Notes: generated from the sequence alone by a model not told the origin. Positions 8,138-19,150 are shown, counted from the first letter of the stretch. The stretch: DNA of 64,000 bases from G963674835 sp963674835 (GCA_963674835.2 CAXXKC010000002.1:1550001-1614000); one strand, 5' to 3'. Translations and numbers: made by a program.

Positions 8138-8233
8138 GGCAGGATTGGCCGTGCGGAACTGACCCCAACGGGGTGGGACGCGCTGGCTATCAGAATGCCG
8201 GCCCCCCGGATCTCATACGCTGAGCCATACTCC

Positions 8234-9148
8234 ATGCGCACACGACTCGTTCTGGCCGCGGTCATTCTGGCGATTGCCGCCGGGGCCTTCCTGGCCCGGG
8301 CGTGGTACGACCGCCGCCATGCCGCCCCGGCACCGACGGCCGGCCACTACCAGCGCATCGTGTCGATGTCTCCCAGCGTTACCGAGATCCTCTTCGCCCT
8401 CGGGCTTGGCGATCGCGTCGTCGGCGTGACGCGGTACTGCAAGTATCCTCCCGAAGCCCAAACCCGCGCCAAGATTGGCGGCCATCTGGACCCGAACTTC
8501 GAAGCGATCGTGGCCCTCAAACCCGATCTGGTCATCACCCGCGAGGACGACGAACAGGCCGTCCAGCGTCTGGAGCAACTGGGCATCAGCACCCTCGTCG
8601 TCAATCACAAACGGCTGGACGACATTCTCGATTCGCTGGACACCATCGGCCGCGCCTGCGGCGTGGAAGCCCGCGCTGGCGAGCTTCGCACTCAGTGCCA
8701 GGCCAAGCTCGACGCCATCGTCCAGAAGACCGCCAATCAGCCGCGTCCTCGCGTACTGGTCGTCGCCGAGCGCAGCCTCGGCACCGGTCGCATCGAAGAC
8801 GTCTATGTCGCCGGCTCCTACGGCTACTTCGACCGGCTGATCGCGCTGGCCGGCGGCGAAAACGCCTGCAAACAAATGACCGGCGAGTTCCCCGTCATCT
8901 CCGCCGAGGGAATCATCCATCTCAACCCGCAAGTGATCGTCGACCTGATCCCCCTCCGCCCCGACGTCACCCAGGACGAAGCGTCGCTCCGCCGCGACTG
9001 GCAACAACTTCCCGAAGTCGAGGCCGTCCGCGACAATCGCGTCTGCGTCCTCCGCGACGACTACGCCTTTATTCCCGGCCCCCGGCTCATCTTGCTGGTC
9101 GAGAAGCTCGCCCGGCTGCTGCATCCCGAACTCGCTTGGCAACCGTGA
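8234..9148 (+). CDS. Periplasmic-binding protein of a cobalamin/Fe-siderophore ABC importer (BtuF-like)
   Basis: A 304-residue protein with an N-terminal membrane anchor (about residues 5-21) and no lipobox, followed by a TroA/BtuF-type fold: RIVSMSPSVTEILFALGLGD, then KIGGHLDPNFEAIVALKPDLVI, a long backbone helix, and a second lobe with DDYAFIPGPRLILLVEKLA. It binds substrate outside the membrane and delivers it to the permease. The ATG at 8234 is preferred over the in-frame 8195 because the hydrophobic segment then sits at the N-terminus. Its stop overlaps the ATPase start by 4 nt. Cobalamin is the likeliest ligand by similarity; an iron chelate cannot be excluded. Confidence 0.85.
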   Translation: MRTRLVLAAVILAIAAGAFLARAWYDRRHAAPAPTAGHYQRIVSMSPSVTEILFALGLGDRVVGVTRYCKYPPEAQTRAKIGGHLDPNFEAIVALKPDLVITREDDEQAVQRLEQLGISTLVVNHKRLDDILDSLDTIGRACGVEARAGELRTQCQAKLDAIVQKTANQPRPRVLVVAERSLGTGRIEDVYVAGSYGYFDRLIALAGGENACKQMTGEFPVISAEGIIHLNPQVIVDLIPLRPDVTQDEASLRRDWQQLPEVEAVRDNRVCVLRDDYAFIPGPRLILLVEKLARLLHPELAWQP

Positions 9149-9956
9149 CCGCAACAACGCACGCTGAAATCGCTGTCGATGTCCGCGGCTTCTCCTTTCG
9201 CCTGGGCCGCACGCAGATCCTCCACGATGTGTCGTTCTCGGTGCGCGTCGGCGAGTACCTTTCGATCATCGGTCCCAACGGCGCCGGCAAGACGACCCTG
9301 TTGAAATGCCTCGACCGCATCCTCGTCGGCGGCACCGGCGAGATCGACGTCCTCGGCCGTCCGCTTCACAGCTATCGGCAACGTGAACTCGCCCACCGCA
9401 TCAGCTACGTTCCCCAGGCCGACGGCCGCCTTTTCCCCTTCACCGTCGAGCAGTTCGTCCTGATGGGCCGCTATCCCTATCTCAGCCCATTCTCGTCGGT
9501 CAGTTCGCGCGATCGCGATGCCGTCGGCGAAGCCATGCAGATGACCGGCACGGCCGAGTTCGCCGATCGCCTTTTGGGCACCCTCAGCGGCGGCGAGCGC
9601 CAGAAGGTGTACATCGCTGCCGCGCTGGCCCAAGGCGCCAACGTCCTCCTCCTCGACGAGCCGACCACCTTCCTTGATTACCGCCACCAGAAGGAAATCC
9701 GCGACGTGCTAGTCCGGGCGAACGCCCAATCCGGCGTAACGATCGTCACCGTCACCCACGACGTCAACCGGGCCGTCCTCGACAGCGATCGCATCGTTGC
9801 CCTCCGCGAAGGCCGGGTCGTCTTCTCCGGCCGGCCCCGCGAGGTCATGCAGCCCGCCGTCCTTCGGCAGATCTACCAGACGCAGCTACTGCTGGTCGAG
9901 CATCCCGGGACCAAGCTGCCCGTCATCGTGCCCGACGCGCCGCCGCAGAGGACGCC

Positions 9957-9960
<4 letters not shown>
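9145..9960 (+). CDS. ABC transporter ATPase (BtuD/FhuC-like)
   Basis: A 271-residue ATPase with Walker A GPNGAGKTT (about 43-51), Q-loop YVPQAD, signature LSGGERQ (about 147), Walker B LLLDEP (about 168) and the switch histidine in TVTHD. The GTG start at 9145 is chosen because it gives a GTGA 4-nt overlap with the preceding stop and the protein then has normal length; no in-frame ATG precedes the ATPase fold. Its own stop overlaps the permease ATG (ATGA). The two overlaps imply coupled translation of all three subunits. Confidence 0.9.
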
Positions 9961-10946
<986 letters not shown>

Positions 10947-11012
10947 CGCGACCGCTCACGCTGCAAGATGCCGCGCCCCGGAAGAACTCGTCGGCTGCCC
11001 CAGCCCCAGAGA

Positions 11013-12629
11013 CTACTTCGCATCCAGCCAGCGCGGCTGCCAGTTCGACCGAGCCACCGGCGCCGCGGCCGGTTGAGTGCGTGGCGGCACTGGGACCAGC
11101 TCTCGTTTGGTGTCCGACGCATTCGCGCTGCGCGGAATCTCCAATGACGTCGGCTGCCGCTCGGCGCGCGATCGACGCTCGGCCGCCAGTTGCTCGACGA
11201 ATGCCGGCGATGCCTTGTCCAGCACGAACACCTTGCTGGGCGATTCCGGGTTAGAACGCGAGCGGATGACGAAAATCACCTCGGCACCCTCTGCCTGGCT
11301 GCGGCGAATCTGGTCCAACGCGGCCTGTTCCTCCGGGCGCAGCGGCTGCTGCTGTGAACCCGTCTCGGCCGCCGCCGGGGCTACCGCCAGGCTTTCCATG
11401 GCCGCGGGCTCACGTGTCGACGCGGCGGTCGGCTGCAACAAGCTGTCGGGCTGCGGCATCGACTTCGGCATGGGCGGCGGCGCCGCGGCCACCAGCGCGC
11501 CCGCCGACTCACCGCCGGATCGGTAGATGCTGGCCAGGTTCGCCGCGTCGAGTTGCGCGTAGATACACGCGGGAGCCGCGAAGAGCCCTTCGTTGTCGGC
11601 CGGATCGGCCGCATTGCACACGCCGATCACGTAGCCTTCTCGCGAGAACAGCCCGCCGCCGCTGCGGCCCTGCACTGGCTGCCCGGCCACCTGCACGTTC
11701 GGAGGCCCCACAAACTTGTCCATCGACGTAATCCGGCTATGTCGTACCGTCGGGTCATCGCCGTTGCTGCAACCCACCGTGGCAACCGCGGCGCCCTTTT
11801 TGAGCTGATAGCCGGGCGGGGCCACGCGTGCCACGGCCACCGGCCCCGGCGTGTGGATGCTCAGCAATGCCACGTCGCGATCCAGATTGTAGCCGATTAC
11901 GCGGCCCGGCACGGCCCGCGCCGACTGCGCCCCGTACAGGTCCACTTCCACCTTCCCCTTGCCCTGCGACTCGCGGAAGAGATGGCCGCAGGTGAGAATC
12001 AGGGCCTCGCCTTGCCGCGCGTCGATGATCGTTCCCGTGCCGCACGATTGCCCCGTGCTGTCCTCAATCCGCAGTCGCACCGTCGCTGCCAGCAGGTCGG
12101 CATCCGAGGGGCCCGGCGCGCTTGCGGCCTGGCGGCCAGGCTCGGCCATCGCGTACGCCGGCGCTGTCGTCTTGTTCACTGCAGGCACGACCGCTCCGGC
12201 CGAAAACGCCGGCTCACTGTGCACGGCCGGCATCGTCATACCACCAGTCGTCGGCGTGCCGGAGGCCAACTGAATTGGCGGCGCTGCCGGTTGCGTGGGC
12301 GTGGACGCCGGAGCCGGACGCCGAGCCAAGGCCAGCTTGCACATCGCCTCCAGGCGATCGTAGCTTGTGGCCCCCAACAATCGATCCGTCTCCTTGCCGT
12401 TGACCACGACCACGAAGCACGGGATGCGGTTGATGCCGAACCGAGCGGCCAATTGGGGTTCCCGATCGACATTTACTTTCCGCACCGGATACCCGGCCGC
12501 CGCCAGCCGTTCCACCACTGGAAACATCTGCCGGCACGGGCCGCACGAGTCGCTATAGAAATCCAACAGGGCCGTATCTCCGGCACCCGAGAGTGCCAAC
12601 ACCAGCGCGAGAGCCTGTAACGATACCAT
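11013..12629 (-). CDS. Secreted thioredoxin-trypsin-like fusion protein
   Basis: A 538-residue protein. Residues 1-17 look like a signal or anchor sequence. A thioredoxin fold follows with CGPC at 29-32 and the cis-proline in RIPCFVVVV. After an Ala/Pro/Thr-rich linker (about 110-180) comes a trypsin-like protease with His216 (LTCGHLF), Asp252 (LDRDVALL) and Ser323 (GRSGGGLF), so the triad is complete. The C-terminal 150 residues are low complexity. The start at 12629 is set by GGAGG six bases upstream; the open frame to 12722 is not needed. Convergent to the btu-type operon. A redox-active secreted protease is inferred. Confidence 0.75.
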   Translation of the reverse strand: MVSLQALALVLALSGAGDTALLDFYSDSCGPCRQMFPVVERLAAAGYPVRKVNVDREPQLAARFGINRIPCFVVVVNGKETDRLLGATSYDRLEAMCKLALARRPAPASTPTQPAAPPIQLASGTPTTGGMTMPAVHSEPAFSAGAVVPAVNKTTAPAYAMAEPGRQAASAPGPSDADLLAATVRLRIEDSTGQSCGTGTIIDARQGEALILTCGHLFRESQGKGKVEVDLYGAQSARAVPGRVIGYNLDRDVALLSIHTPGPVAVARVAPPGYQLKKGAAVATVGCSNGDDPTVRHSRITSMDKFVGPPNVQVAGQPVQGRSGGGLFSREGYVIGVCNAADPADNEGLFAAPACIYAQLDAANLASIYRSGGESAGALVAAAPPPMPKSMPQPDSLLQPTAASTREPAAMESLAVAPAAAETGSQQQPLRPEEQAALDQIRRSQAEGAEVIFVIRSRSNPESPSKVFVLDKASPAFVEQLAAERRSRAERQPTSLEIPRSANASDTKRELVPVPPRTQPAAAPVARSNWQPRWLDAK

Positions 12630-13717
12630 GGGTCGCCTCCTGCGAGCGTCCGCCCGGCCCCTTCGTCCCGCCCACCGACGCATTCCCAAGCACTGCCTGG
12701 AAACACGCCGATTGTCGGGCACGCGTGCCGCGCGGAACAGTTAAGTCGGATTCGGTTCCATCCGCCGACGCCGAGAAGCACGATCCTGCGGCAAACACCG
12801 TGGCAAGGGAAGAAATGCCGGGTCTCCGCTGTTCACGCCCGAGCAAGACGCGCTACCGGCTGGCGGTTCCTACCGCCGAGAGACCGGCAAGCCAGGAGAC
12901 GATGGCGACTTCCCTGTCACCTTGGTAACCGCGGATCGTCCCTGTCGGGCGACCAACCGGATCCCTCCGGTTTGGCTTCCGGGGCCCTCAGAATTTCCAT
13001 GCAGCCTGGGCGAAGTGGCCCAACCTGCTGCATCGTCTTCTTCGGTGCCCCAAAATCCTGGTCGACGACAGCGAGAGGCACGATCCTAACGCGAACTCCT
13101 TTTCTACCTGGGAAAACGAAACGTCAATCAAGGTAGCTGGGTCAAAGGATGCGGCATTCTCACCCAAGTTTGCATTTCTTACAATCGCAACTTCTTCAGA
13201 ATCTGTTCCCTAGATTCCGAAATCGGAAAACTTGCCCAAAACTGGGCCGTTTACCCCCTGATCCAGCGATCCAAGAAACCCCACTCGCTCGTTCTCAAGT
13301 TTTGGTTGCACGTTTCATGCCATTTTCCGGTCAACCGGTGCGAGCCTGTATTGCCCCGTACCGCCAAGTTAGGAGTGGTGGGGCTCGCTGCGCTCGGCCC
13401 AGGTGCTCAGTGGATGGTTGTTTGGCGGTGGTGGGGCTCGCTGCGCTCGGCCCACCCTACGGCTAGATGGGTGAGGGGAGGTGGGGTGGGTGTCGGGGGC
13501 GGGTTTGATTGGTGTTGAGCCTGGGGGCGAATTGGCCTTCCCTCGAGGCCGGCAATTTGGTACTAACCTCCCGATTCTCAGTGGCACGGGGTTCCATCCG
13601 GCGCGTCGGTGCGTGGGATGTGGGCCGGCTCGTCTTCGACGGAATGGGCGTGCGGCACACGCCGCGGCCACGGTTAGACAGACTCACATTCGTTTCGCTT
13701 GGCGGGGTTACACTCCC
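12630..13717. other. Long spacer with dispersed repeats only
   Basis: No ORF here has homology or a good start signal. It contains two copies of the GGTGGGGCTCGC palindrome (13374-13400 truncated, 13428-13464 full). The upstream region of the DUF11 gene shows no clear promoter hexamers. Confidence 0.55.
13374..13464 (+). repeat. Two GGTGGGGCTCGC-type palindromes in tandem
   Basis: Copy one (13374-13400) stops at CGGCCCAGG, without the CCACCCTACGG end; copy two (13428-13464) is complete. The units are separated by 27 bp. Confidence 0.65.
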
Positions 13718-15928
13718 ATGAAACGCGTTGTTATCCGGATCTCGGCGTTGATCGGAATCGTAGCGCTCGGGCTGATCGCGATCGCACAAGCCCAACGCGG
13801 CGTCGGTACGACCTCACAGGCTGCCGATCCGTCGACGGTCGCCGCTCCGGCGTCCGACGGCACAATCGCAGCGTCGGCGTCGACCGTCCCGACGTTCGAA
13901 GCGTTGGCCGGGGCCGAGCCGCAGGCGTTGCCAACAGGCTTGCGTGCCAACCCGTTGCGAGGCGGCAGTCAGTCGGACACGTCGCAAGGAGTGAGGGCGA
14001 CAGGACTGTCGACTGAGTCCGAATCGAGCGACTCGGCGGCCGTTCGGCATGTGGCCGATCCTTTTGGGCCTGCAACAGCGAGTGCACAGCAGCAGCCGAA
14101 CTCGGCCGAACCATCGACGGCGAGCTTGACGGGGCCCGCTCTGCCTGTGGGACAGACGCTTCAGGTGAGTAACACGCCGCCGTTGGCGCTTGTTGGTGAT
14201 TCTCAGGCCGCGGCTTCTGCGGGTAGTAGCCCTGTCGCGTTGGCGCCTTCGACAGAGCCGATGCCCAAGCAGCCCGCTGCTGCGGCTGCGGGCGACGCCG
14301 GGCAACCGAGTGCCACGGCTGGCCCTGCGGTCGGAACACCGCAGCCGGTTTTCTCGGATCCAGACAAACTGCCGGCAACAACGGCCGCGGCCTCGGCCTA
14401 CACGTCGCCGCCAGCGGTGACGGAGGCCGCTCCGCCGGCGCCGGCCGGGCAACCGAACCTGATGGGCCCGGGTGTTGAGAATGCGACACCGATCGCGGCA
14501 TCGCCTGCGGTAGCCAGCGCCGGTCAAGGCACGGGGACGCCGGGCGATGCGCGATTGGAGGGCCCCCAAGCACCGCAATTGACGATTCAGAAGAGCGCGC
14601 CTGCGGAGATTCAGGTGGGCAAGGCGGCGAAGTTCCAGATCGCCGTGCGAAACACGGGGGCGACGGTAGCGCAGAACGTGGAGATTCGCGACGATGTGCC
14701 GCGTGGGGCGCAGTTGATTGGAACGACGCCGCCGGCATCGCGGGGCGTGCGCGGCGAGTTGGTTTGGTCGCTTGGGGAGTTGAAGCCGGGCCAGGAGGCC
14801 ACGGTACAAGTCGAGGTGATGCCCGTGGCGGAAGGGGAGATCGGCAGCGTGGCCACGGTGAGCTTCAACGCAACGGCCTCTGCGAAGAGCATCGCTACGA
14901 AGCCGGAACTGGCGATTCAGACGACGGCACCACGGCAGGTGCTTATCGGGCAGGAGGTCGCTCTGTCGATCACGATCTCGAACCCGGGGAGCGGCGTGGC
15001 CAACGACGTGATCCTGGAAGAGCGCGTTCCGCCAGGACTGCAGCATGCGGCCGGCGCGGAGTTGCAGTATGAGGTGGGCACGTTGAAGCCGCATGAGAGT
15101 AAGCAGATCGAGCTTCGGATGGTGGCGACGCAGGCCGGGACGATCTCGAATGTGTTGACAGCCCGGGGAGCCAACAATCTGCAGACGGAGAACAATGTTC
15201 AGTTCGAGGTGCTGGCACCAAAGCTGGAAGTGGCGATGGACGGTCCGAAGCGGCGTTACCTGGAGCGGGAAGCCGTGTATACGGTGATGATCTCGAATCC
15301 GGGCACGGCGCCGGCGCACCAGGTGGAGTTGGTGGCGCAGTTGCCGGCAGGGCTGAACTTCGTCAGCGCGAACAACTCGGGTTCGTACGATCAGAACACG
15401 AAGACGGTCCACTGGCTGCTGGAGGAGCTACCGCCGTCCGAGACCGGATCGGTGCAATTGACGGCGATGCCGGTCGTGGCGGGCGAGCAGACGATCCGCG
15501 TTAAGGGGAGCGCCGAGCAGGGATTGCAGTCGGAGAAGGAGCATTCGATCCTCGTGGAGGGCATCGCGGCGATCCTGTTCGAGGTGGTCGACGTGGCGGA
15601 TCCGATCGAAGTGAATGGCGAGACGACGTACGAGATCCGCGTGGTGAACCAGGGTTCAAAAGCGGCGACCAACGTGAGGGTGCAGGCGGATCTGCCGCCG
15701 GGAATGCGGCCTGTCGCGGCCGAAGGGCCGACCACGCAGTCGATCGCCGGAAACCGCGTTGCGTTTGAGCCGCTGGCACGGTTGGCGCCTAAGGCGGATA
15801 CGACCTATCGGATTCGCGTGCAGGGGGTGCAGCCGGGCGATCAGAGGATTCGTGTGCAGTTGCAGACGGATGAGCTGAAGACGCCGGTTACGAAGGAAGA
15901 GAGCACGCGGGTGTATTCGGACGGGTAG
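13718..15928 (+). CDS. Exported DUF11-repeat surface protein
   Basis: A 736-residue protein with a signal peptide (about 1-25) and an Ala/Pro/Ser/Thr-rich low-complexity region (about 28-280). Four immunoglobulin-like DUF11-type domains begin near residues 286, 396, 501 and 614. Each repeats the pattern of a VG/IG-x-A start, NTG or NPG, and an 'LPPG' or 'VPPG' turn. Such domains occur in cell-surface and extracellular proteins of planctomycetes. The ATG at 13718 is chosen because the signal peptide starts there; the frame is open further up without a signal. It is a single gene with no catalytic motif; adhesion or cell-wall structure is inferred. Confidence 0.75.
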   Translation: MKRVVIRISALIGIVALGLIAIAQAQRGVGTTSQAADPSTVAAPASDGTIAASASTVPTFEALAGAEPQALPTGLRANPLRGGSQSDTSQGVRATGLSTESESSDSAAVRHVADPFGPATASAQQQPNSAEPSTASLTGPALPVGQTLQVSNTPPLALVGDSQAAASAGSSPVALAPSTEPMPKQPAAAAAGDAGQPSATAGPAVGTPQPVFSDPDKLPATTAAASAYTSPPAVTEAAPPAPAGQPNLMGPGVENATPIAASPAVASAGQGTGTPGDARLEGPQAPQLTIQKSAPAEIQVGKAAKFQIAVRNTGATVAQNVEIRDDVPRGAQLIGTTPPASRGVRGELVWSLGELKPGQEATVQVEVMPVAEGEIGSVATVSFNATASAKSIATKPELAIQTTAPRQVLIGQEVALSITISNPGSGVANDVILEERVPPGLQHAAGAELQYEVGTLKPHESKQIELRMVATQAGTISNVLTARGANNLQTENNVQFEVLAPKLEVAMDGPKRRYLEREAVYTVMISNPGTAPAHQVELVAQLPAGLNFVSANNSGSYDQNTKTVHWLLEELPPSETGSVQLTAMPVVAGEQTIRVKGSAEQGLQSEKEHSILVEGIAAILFEVVDVADPIEVNGETTYEIRVVNQGSKAATNVRVQADLPPGMRPVAAEGPTTQSIAGNRVAFEPLARLAPKADTTYRIRVQGVQPGDQRIRVQLQTDELKTPVTKEESTRVYSDG

Positions 15929-15946
15929 TGCTTGGTGAGGTAGGGG

Positions 15947-15985
15947 CCGAGGGCGGCTGTGCTACGTGTGGGGCGGCTGTGCTAC
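15947..15985 (+). repeat. Half copies of the CGGCTGTGC hairpin repeat
   Basis: GGGCGGCTGTGCTACG occurs twice in tandem, matching only the right arm of the full hairpin found at 19102, 28264, 34099 and 51196. Confidence 0.5.
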
Positions 15986-16033
15986 GCGCGGGCGTTTTGT
16001 TTGCCTGGCGGGGCGGCGCGCGTAGAATTCTGC

Positions 16034-16552
16034 ATGTTGATGCAGATTCTGAATGTTGCGGCGGGGTTCGCCCTGGCTGCTCAGATTGGCGCGACGAAAG
16101 AATCGCCGGATCCCCCTCAGGCATCGCTTCCGAAGACGGATGCGCAGTGGAAGAAGCTGCTGACGCCGGAAGCATATTATGTCACCCGCAAGAAGGGGAC
16201 CGAGCGGCCATTCTCCGGGAAGTACTGGGACAACAAGAAACCGGGGATCTATCGGTGCGTTTGCTGCGGCACGCCGCTGTTTGGTTCGGAGACGAAGTTC
16301 GAATCGGGGACGGGTTGGCCGAGCTTCTACGCGCCGGTGAAGGAAGCGAATGTGCGAAAGGAGTTGGACCGCAGCTTGCATATGCGGCGCATCGAGGTGG
16401 AGTGCCGCAATTGTGGTGCGCATTTGGGGCACGTATTCTCTGATGGTCCACCCCCCACGGGCTTGCGCTATTGCATGAACTCGGTTGCGTTGGAGTTCGA
16501 TCCGGCCAAACCGGCAGCAGGGCCGGTGGCGAAGGCGGAAGCGAAGCCGTAG
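16034..16552 (+). CDS. msrB: Peptide-methionine (R)-S-oxide reductase MsrB, exported
   Basis: A 172-residue MsrB. It contains the zinc pairs CVCC and CRNC, the substrate region FESGTGWPSFY, and the catalytic GLRYCMNS near residue 146. A hydrophobic N-terminus (about 3-18) suggests export or anchoring, so it may repair oxidised methionines outside the cytoplasm. A short extension rich in Ala/Lys/Pro follows the fold. The start at 16034 (or the ATG two codons on) is chosen because the leader peptide begins there. It follows the DUF11 gene in the same direction by about 105 bp. Confidence 0.9.
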   Translation: MLMQILNVAAGFALAAQIGATKESPDPPQASLPKTDAQWKKLLTPEAYYVTRKKGTERPFSGKYWDNKKPGIYRCVCCGTPLFGSETKFESGTGWPSFYAPVKEANVRKELDRSLHMRRIEVECRNCGAHLGHVFSDGPPPTGLRYCMNSVALEFDPAKPAAGPVAKAEAKP

Positions 16553-16603
16553 ACGGCGCGGGTCGCCAGGCCGAGGGGCGTCTTTCGCCCACCGCTGTTT
16601 GGG

Positions 16604-16612
16604 TGATATACT
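16604..16612 (+). promoter_or_regulatory. Possible extended -10 promoter for the dehydrogenase gene
   Basis: TGATATACT is an extended -10 element about 83 bp before the dehydrogenase start. The -35 position (TTCGCC) is poor. Confidence 0.3.
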
Positions 16613-16694
16613 GGCGGCCTTGGCAATCGGTCCGGCCGGGGCGTTCTTGCGGTGCATGAACCTCGGCTGATACTGCGCGAGTATGGAGTCGCCC

Positions 16695-17738
16695 ATGCGA
16701 GTGGCGTATTTCACGGCACTTCGAACGATCGAGATTCGCGATCTGCCTGAACCGGCGATCGAGCACCCGGAGTCGGTTCTGCTACGGATCGATCGGGTGG
16801 GAGTGTGCGGTTCGGATGTGCATTATTACAGCAAGGGGCGCATCGGGGACCAGATTCTGGAGATGCCGGCGACGTTGGGGCACGAATGTGCGGCGACGGT
16901 CGTGGAGCTAGGGCCGGGCGTGGAGCGGCTGCAACCGGGCGATCGGGTGGCGGTGGATCCGGCGATCGTCTGCGGGAAGTGCGACCAGTGCCGCGCGGGC
17001 CGGCCGAATACGTGCCGAGAGCTACGCTTTCTGGGCACGCCGGGCCAAGCGCCTGGGGCGGCCGCCGACCGATTGGTGTTGCCGGCGGACAACTGCCTGC
17101 GGATTCCGGATTCGATGACGATGGAGCAGGCGGTGCTGGCGGAGCCGCTGTCGATCGCGCTGTATGCGGTGAAGCTGGCCCAGGTTCACCGGGGAGCGCG
17201 GATCGCCGTGCTGGGTGCGGGGCCGATCGGGCTCGGAGTGTTGATGTGTGCGAAGGCGGTTGCTGGGGCAACGGTTTTCGTGACGGAACCGATCGCCGAG
17301 CGGCGAGAGGTGGCGGCACAATGCGGGGCCGATTGGACGGGTCATCCGCACGAACAAGACCCGGTGGCCGCGGTGGCAGGGAAAGAGCCGCTGGGGTTGG
17401 ATCTCGTGTTCGAGTGCTCGGGAGATCCGGCGTGCATCGATCAGGCGCAGCATATGCTGGCGCCGGGCGGCAAGCTCGTGCTGGTGGGGATTCCGGAGCA
17501 GACCGAGGTCGGATTCGACATCCACACGATGCGGCGGAAGGAGTTGACGTTTGTGAATGTGCGTCGCCAGAACGGGTGCGTGGGACTCGTGATTCGCATG
17601 ATGGAAGAGGGTCTGTTGAACACGGATCGGTTGCTGACGCATCACTTTCCGCTGAAACGGATCCAGGAGGCTTTTGAGCTGGTGGCCGAGCGGCGTGAGG
17701 GCGTTATTAAGGCGATTCTGGATCTATCGGCCCAGTAA
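16695..17738 (+). CDS. Zinc-dependent sorbitol/xylitol-type dehydrogenase (MDR family)
   Basis: A 347-residue medium-chain dehydrogenase. Catalytic zinc ligands are in GVCGSDVHYY and GHE; the structural zinc loop is CGKCDQCRAGRPNTC; the nucleotide-binding turn is VLGAGPIGLG. The pattern is closest to sorbitol/xylitol dehydrogenases, which oxidise polyols with NAD. GGAG six bases upstream of the ATG at 16695 decides this start over 16683. A URO-D family gene follows 17 bp later and they form a likely operon. The substrate is not determined by sequence. Confidence 0.85.
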   Translation: MRVAYFTALRTIEIRDLPEPAIEHPESVLLRIDRVGVCGSDVHYYSKGRIGDQILEMPATLGHECAATVVELGPGVERLQPGDRVAVDPAIVCGKCDQCRAGRPNTCRELRFLGTPGQAPGAAADRLVLPADNCLRIPDSMTMEQAVLAEPLSIALYAVKLAQVHRGARIAVLGAGPIGLGVLMCAKAVAGATVFVTEPIAERREVAAQCGADWTGHPHEQDPVAAVAGKEPLGLDLVFECSGDPACIDQAQHMLAPGGKLVLVGIPEQTEVGFDIHTMRRKELTFVNVRRQNGCVGLVIRMMEEGLLNTDRLLTHHFPLKRIQEAFELVAERREGVIKAILDLSAQ

Positions 17739-17755
17739 CAGGGAGTAGGTGAGCT

Positions 17756-18997
17756 ATGGCGATGACTCCGCGAGAGCGCGTGCTGGCAGCACTGAATCAT
17801 GAGCAGCCGGACCGGGTGCCGGTGGATTTCGGGGGCCATCGTTCGTCGGGGATCGCGGCCATCGCGTATGGCAAGCTGCGGAAAGCGTTGGGGCTGCCGG
17901 AGCGGCCGATTCGCGTGTACGACCCGGTGCAGCAACTGGCGATCATCGATGACGACGTGCTCGACCGGTTTGGAGTCGATACGTTGGAGTTGGGCCGGGG
18001 ATTTGCCTTGGAGGACGAACACTGGGCGGACTGGGTGTTGCCGGACGGCACGCCGTGCCAGATGCCGCGGTGGGCGCTTCCGGAGCGCGCGTCGGGGGAG
18101 TGGGTAATCCGGTCGGCCAGCGGGCGAGTGCTGGCGAAGATGCCCGACGGCGCGATCTACTTTGAGCAGACTTATTGGCCATTCCTGGACAAGGATGACC
18201 TGGACCAGCTTGGCCAGGCGTTGGCGGAGAACATGTGGTGCGCGGTGCAGTCGCCGCCGGGGCCACTAGTGGCGGGCGAAGACGGACTGCGGGTGCTGGC
18301 CGAAGGGGCGCGGCAGTTGCGGGGAAAGACGGACCGGGCGATTCTCGGTTTGTTTGGCGGGAACCTGCTGGAAATGGGACAGTTTCTCTACCGGATCGAT
18401 CAGTTCCTCATGCTGTTGGCAGGCAACCCGGAGCGGGCGGAGGAGTTCTTGGATCGGGTGGTGGAACTGCATCTGGCGAACCTCGAGAAGTATTTGGGTG
18501 CGGTGGGCGACTCGATCGACATCATCGTTTTCGGCGACGATCTGGGCTCGCAGCGCGGGCCGCAGATTTCGCCGGCCATGTATCGCGAGCTGTTCAAGCC
18601 GCGCCACGCGAAGATGTGGCGGCGGGCCAAGGAATTGGCGGACGTGAAGGTGATGCTGCATTGCTGCGGCGGCGTGCGGCCGCTGTTGGACGACCTGATC
18701 GACGCGGGCTTGGACGCGATCAACCCGGTGCAGATTTCGTGCAGCGGCATGGAGACGCGGGCATTGAAGGCGGATTTCGGCGACCGGCTGACTCTTTGGG
18801 GCGGCGGCTGCGACACGCATCTCGTGCTTGCGAGGGGAACCCCGGACGAGGTTTGCCAGCACGTGCGCGAGCAGGTGGCCCTGCTGGAACCGGGTGGCGG
18901 CTTCGTTTTCCAGCAGGTGCACAACATTCTGGCCGATGTGCCACCGGAGAACATCATTGCGATGTTCGATGCGGTGCAGGAGGGGCGGCGGGTGTGA
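17756..18997 (+). CDS. Uroporphyrinogen decarboxylase-family protein
   Basis: A 413-residue TIM-barrel protein of the URO-D/MtaA family. It begins MTPRERVLAALNHEQPDRVPVDF, and carries KVMLHCCGGVRPLLDDLIDAGLDAINPVQ near residues 295-325. It is longer than true HemE (about 350) and lacks the usual HemE N-terminal RQAGRY motif, so it is more likely a methyltransferase- or corrinoid-related paralogue of unknown substrate, common in planctomycetes. It follows the polyol dehydrogenase at 17 bp and has a GGGAG-type ribosome-binding site. Sugar-linked metabolism is suggested by context only. Confidence 0.75.
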   Translation: MAMTPRERVLAALNHEQPDRVPVDFGGHRSSGIAAIAYGKLRKALGLPERPIRVYDPVQQLAIIDDDVLDRFGVDTLELGRGFALEDEHWADWVLPDGTPCQMPRWALPERASGEWVIRSASGRVLAKMPDGAIYFEQTYWPFLDKDDLDQLGQALAENMWCAVQSPPGPLVAGEDGLRVLAEGARQLRGKTDRAILGLFGGNLLEMGQFLYRIDQFLMLLAGNPERAEEFLDRVVELHLANLEKYLGAVGDSIDIIVFGDDLGSQRGPQISPAMYRELFKPRHAKMWRRAKELADVKVMLHCCGGVRPLLDDLIDAGLDAINPVQISCSGMETRALKADFGDRLTLWGGGCDTHLVLARGTPDEVCQHVREQVALLEPGGGFVFQQVHNILADVPPENIIAMFDAVQEGRRV

Positions 18998-19046
18998 TGG
19001 GGACGGGGCTGGGTTGTTGGGGTTGAGAGCCGAAGGAGAGCGCCGC

Positions 19047-19150
19047 GTGCCCTCACCGTGAGGCCTCTCTCCCGCGAGCGGGCGAGGGGAGGTTGGGTAG
19101 GGCACAGCCGGGGGCGGCTGTGCTACATGGTGGGTGAGGGGAGGTTTGGG
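19047..19150 (+). repeat. Composite hairpin repeat (CCCTCACC / GCACAGCCG)
   Basis: An imperfect GC hairpin (about 19050-19092, CTCTCTCCCGC/GCGGGCGAGGGG arms) is followed by a perfect hairpin with GCACAGCCG/CGGCTGTGC arms (19102-19123) and a TACATGGTGGG tail. The same pairing recurs at 34043-34137 and 51133-51235. Confidence 0.75.
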
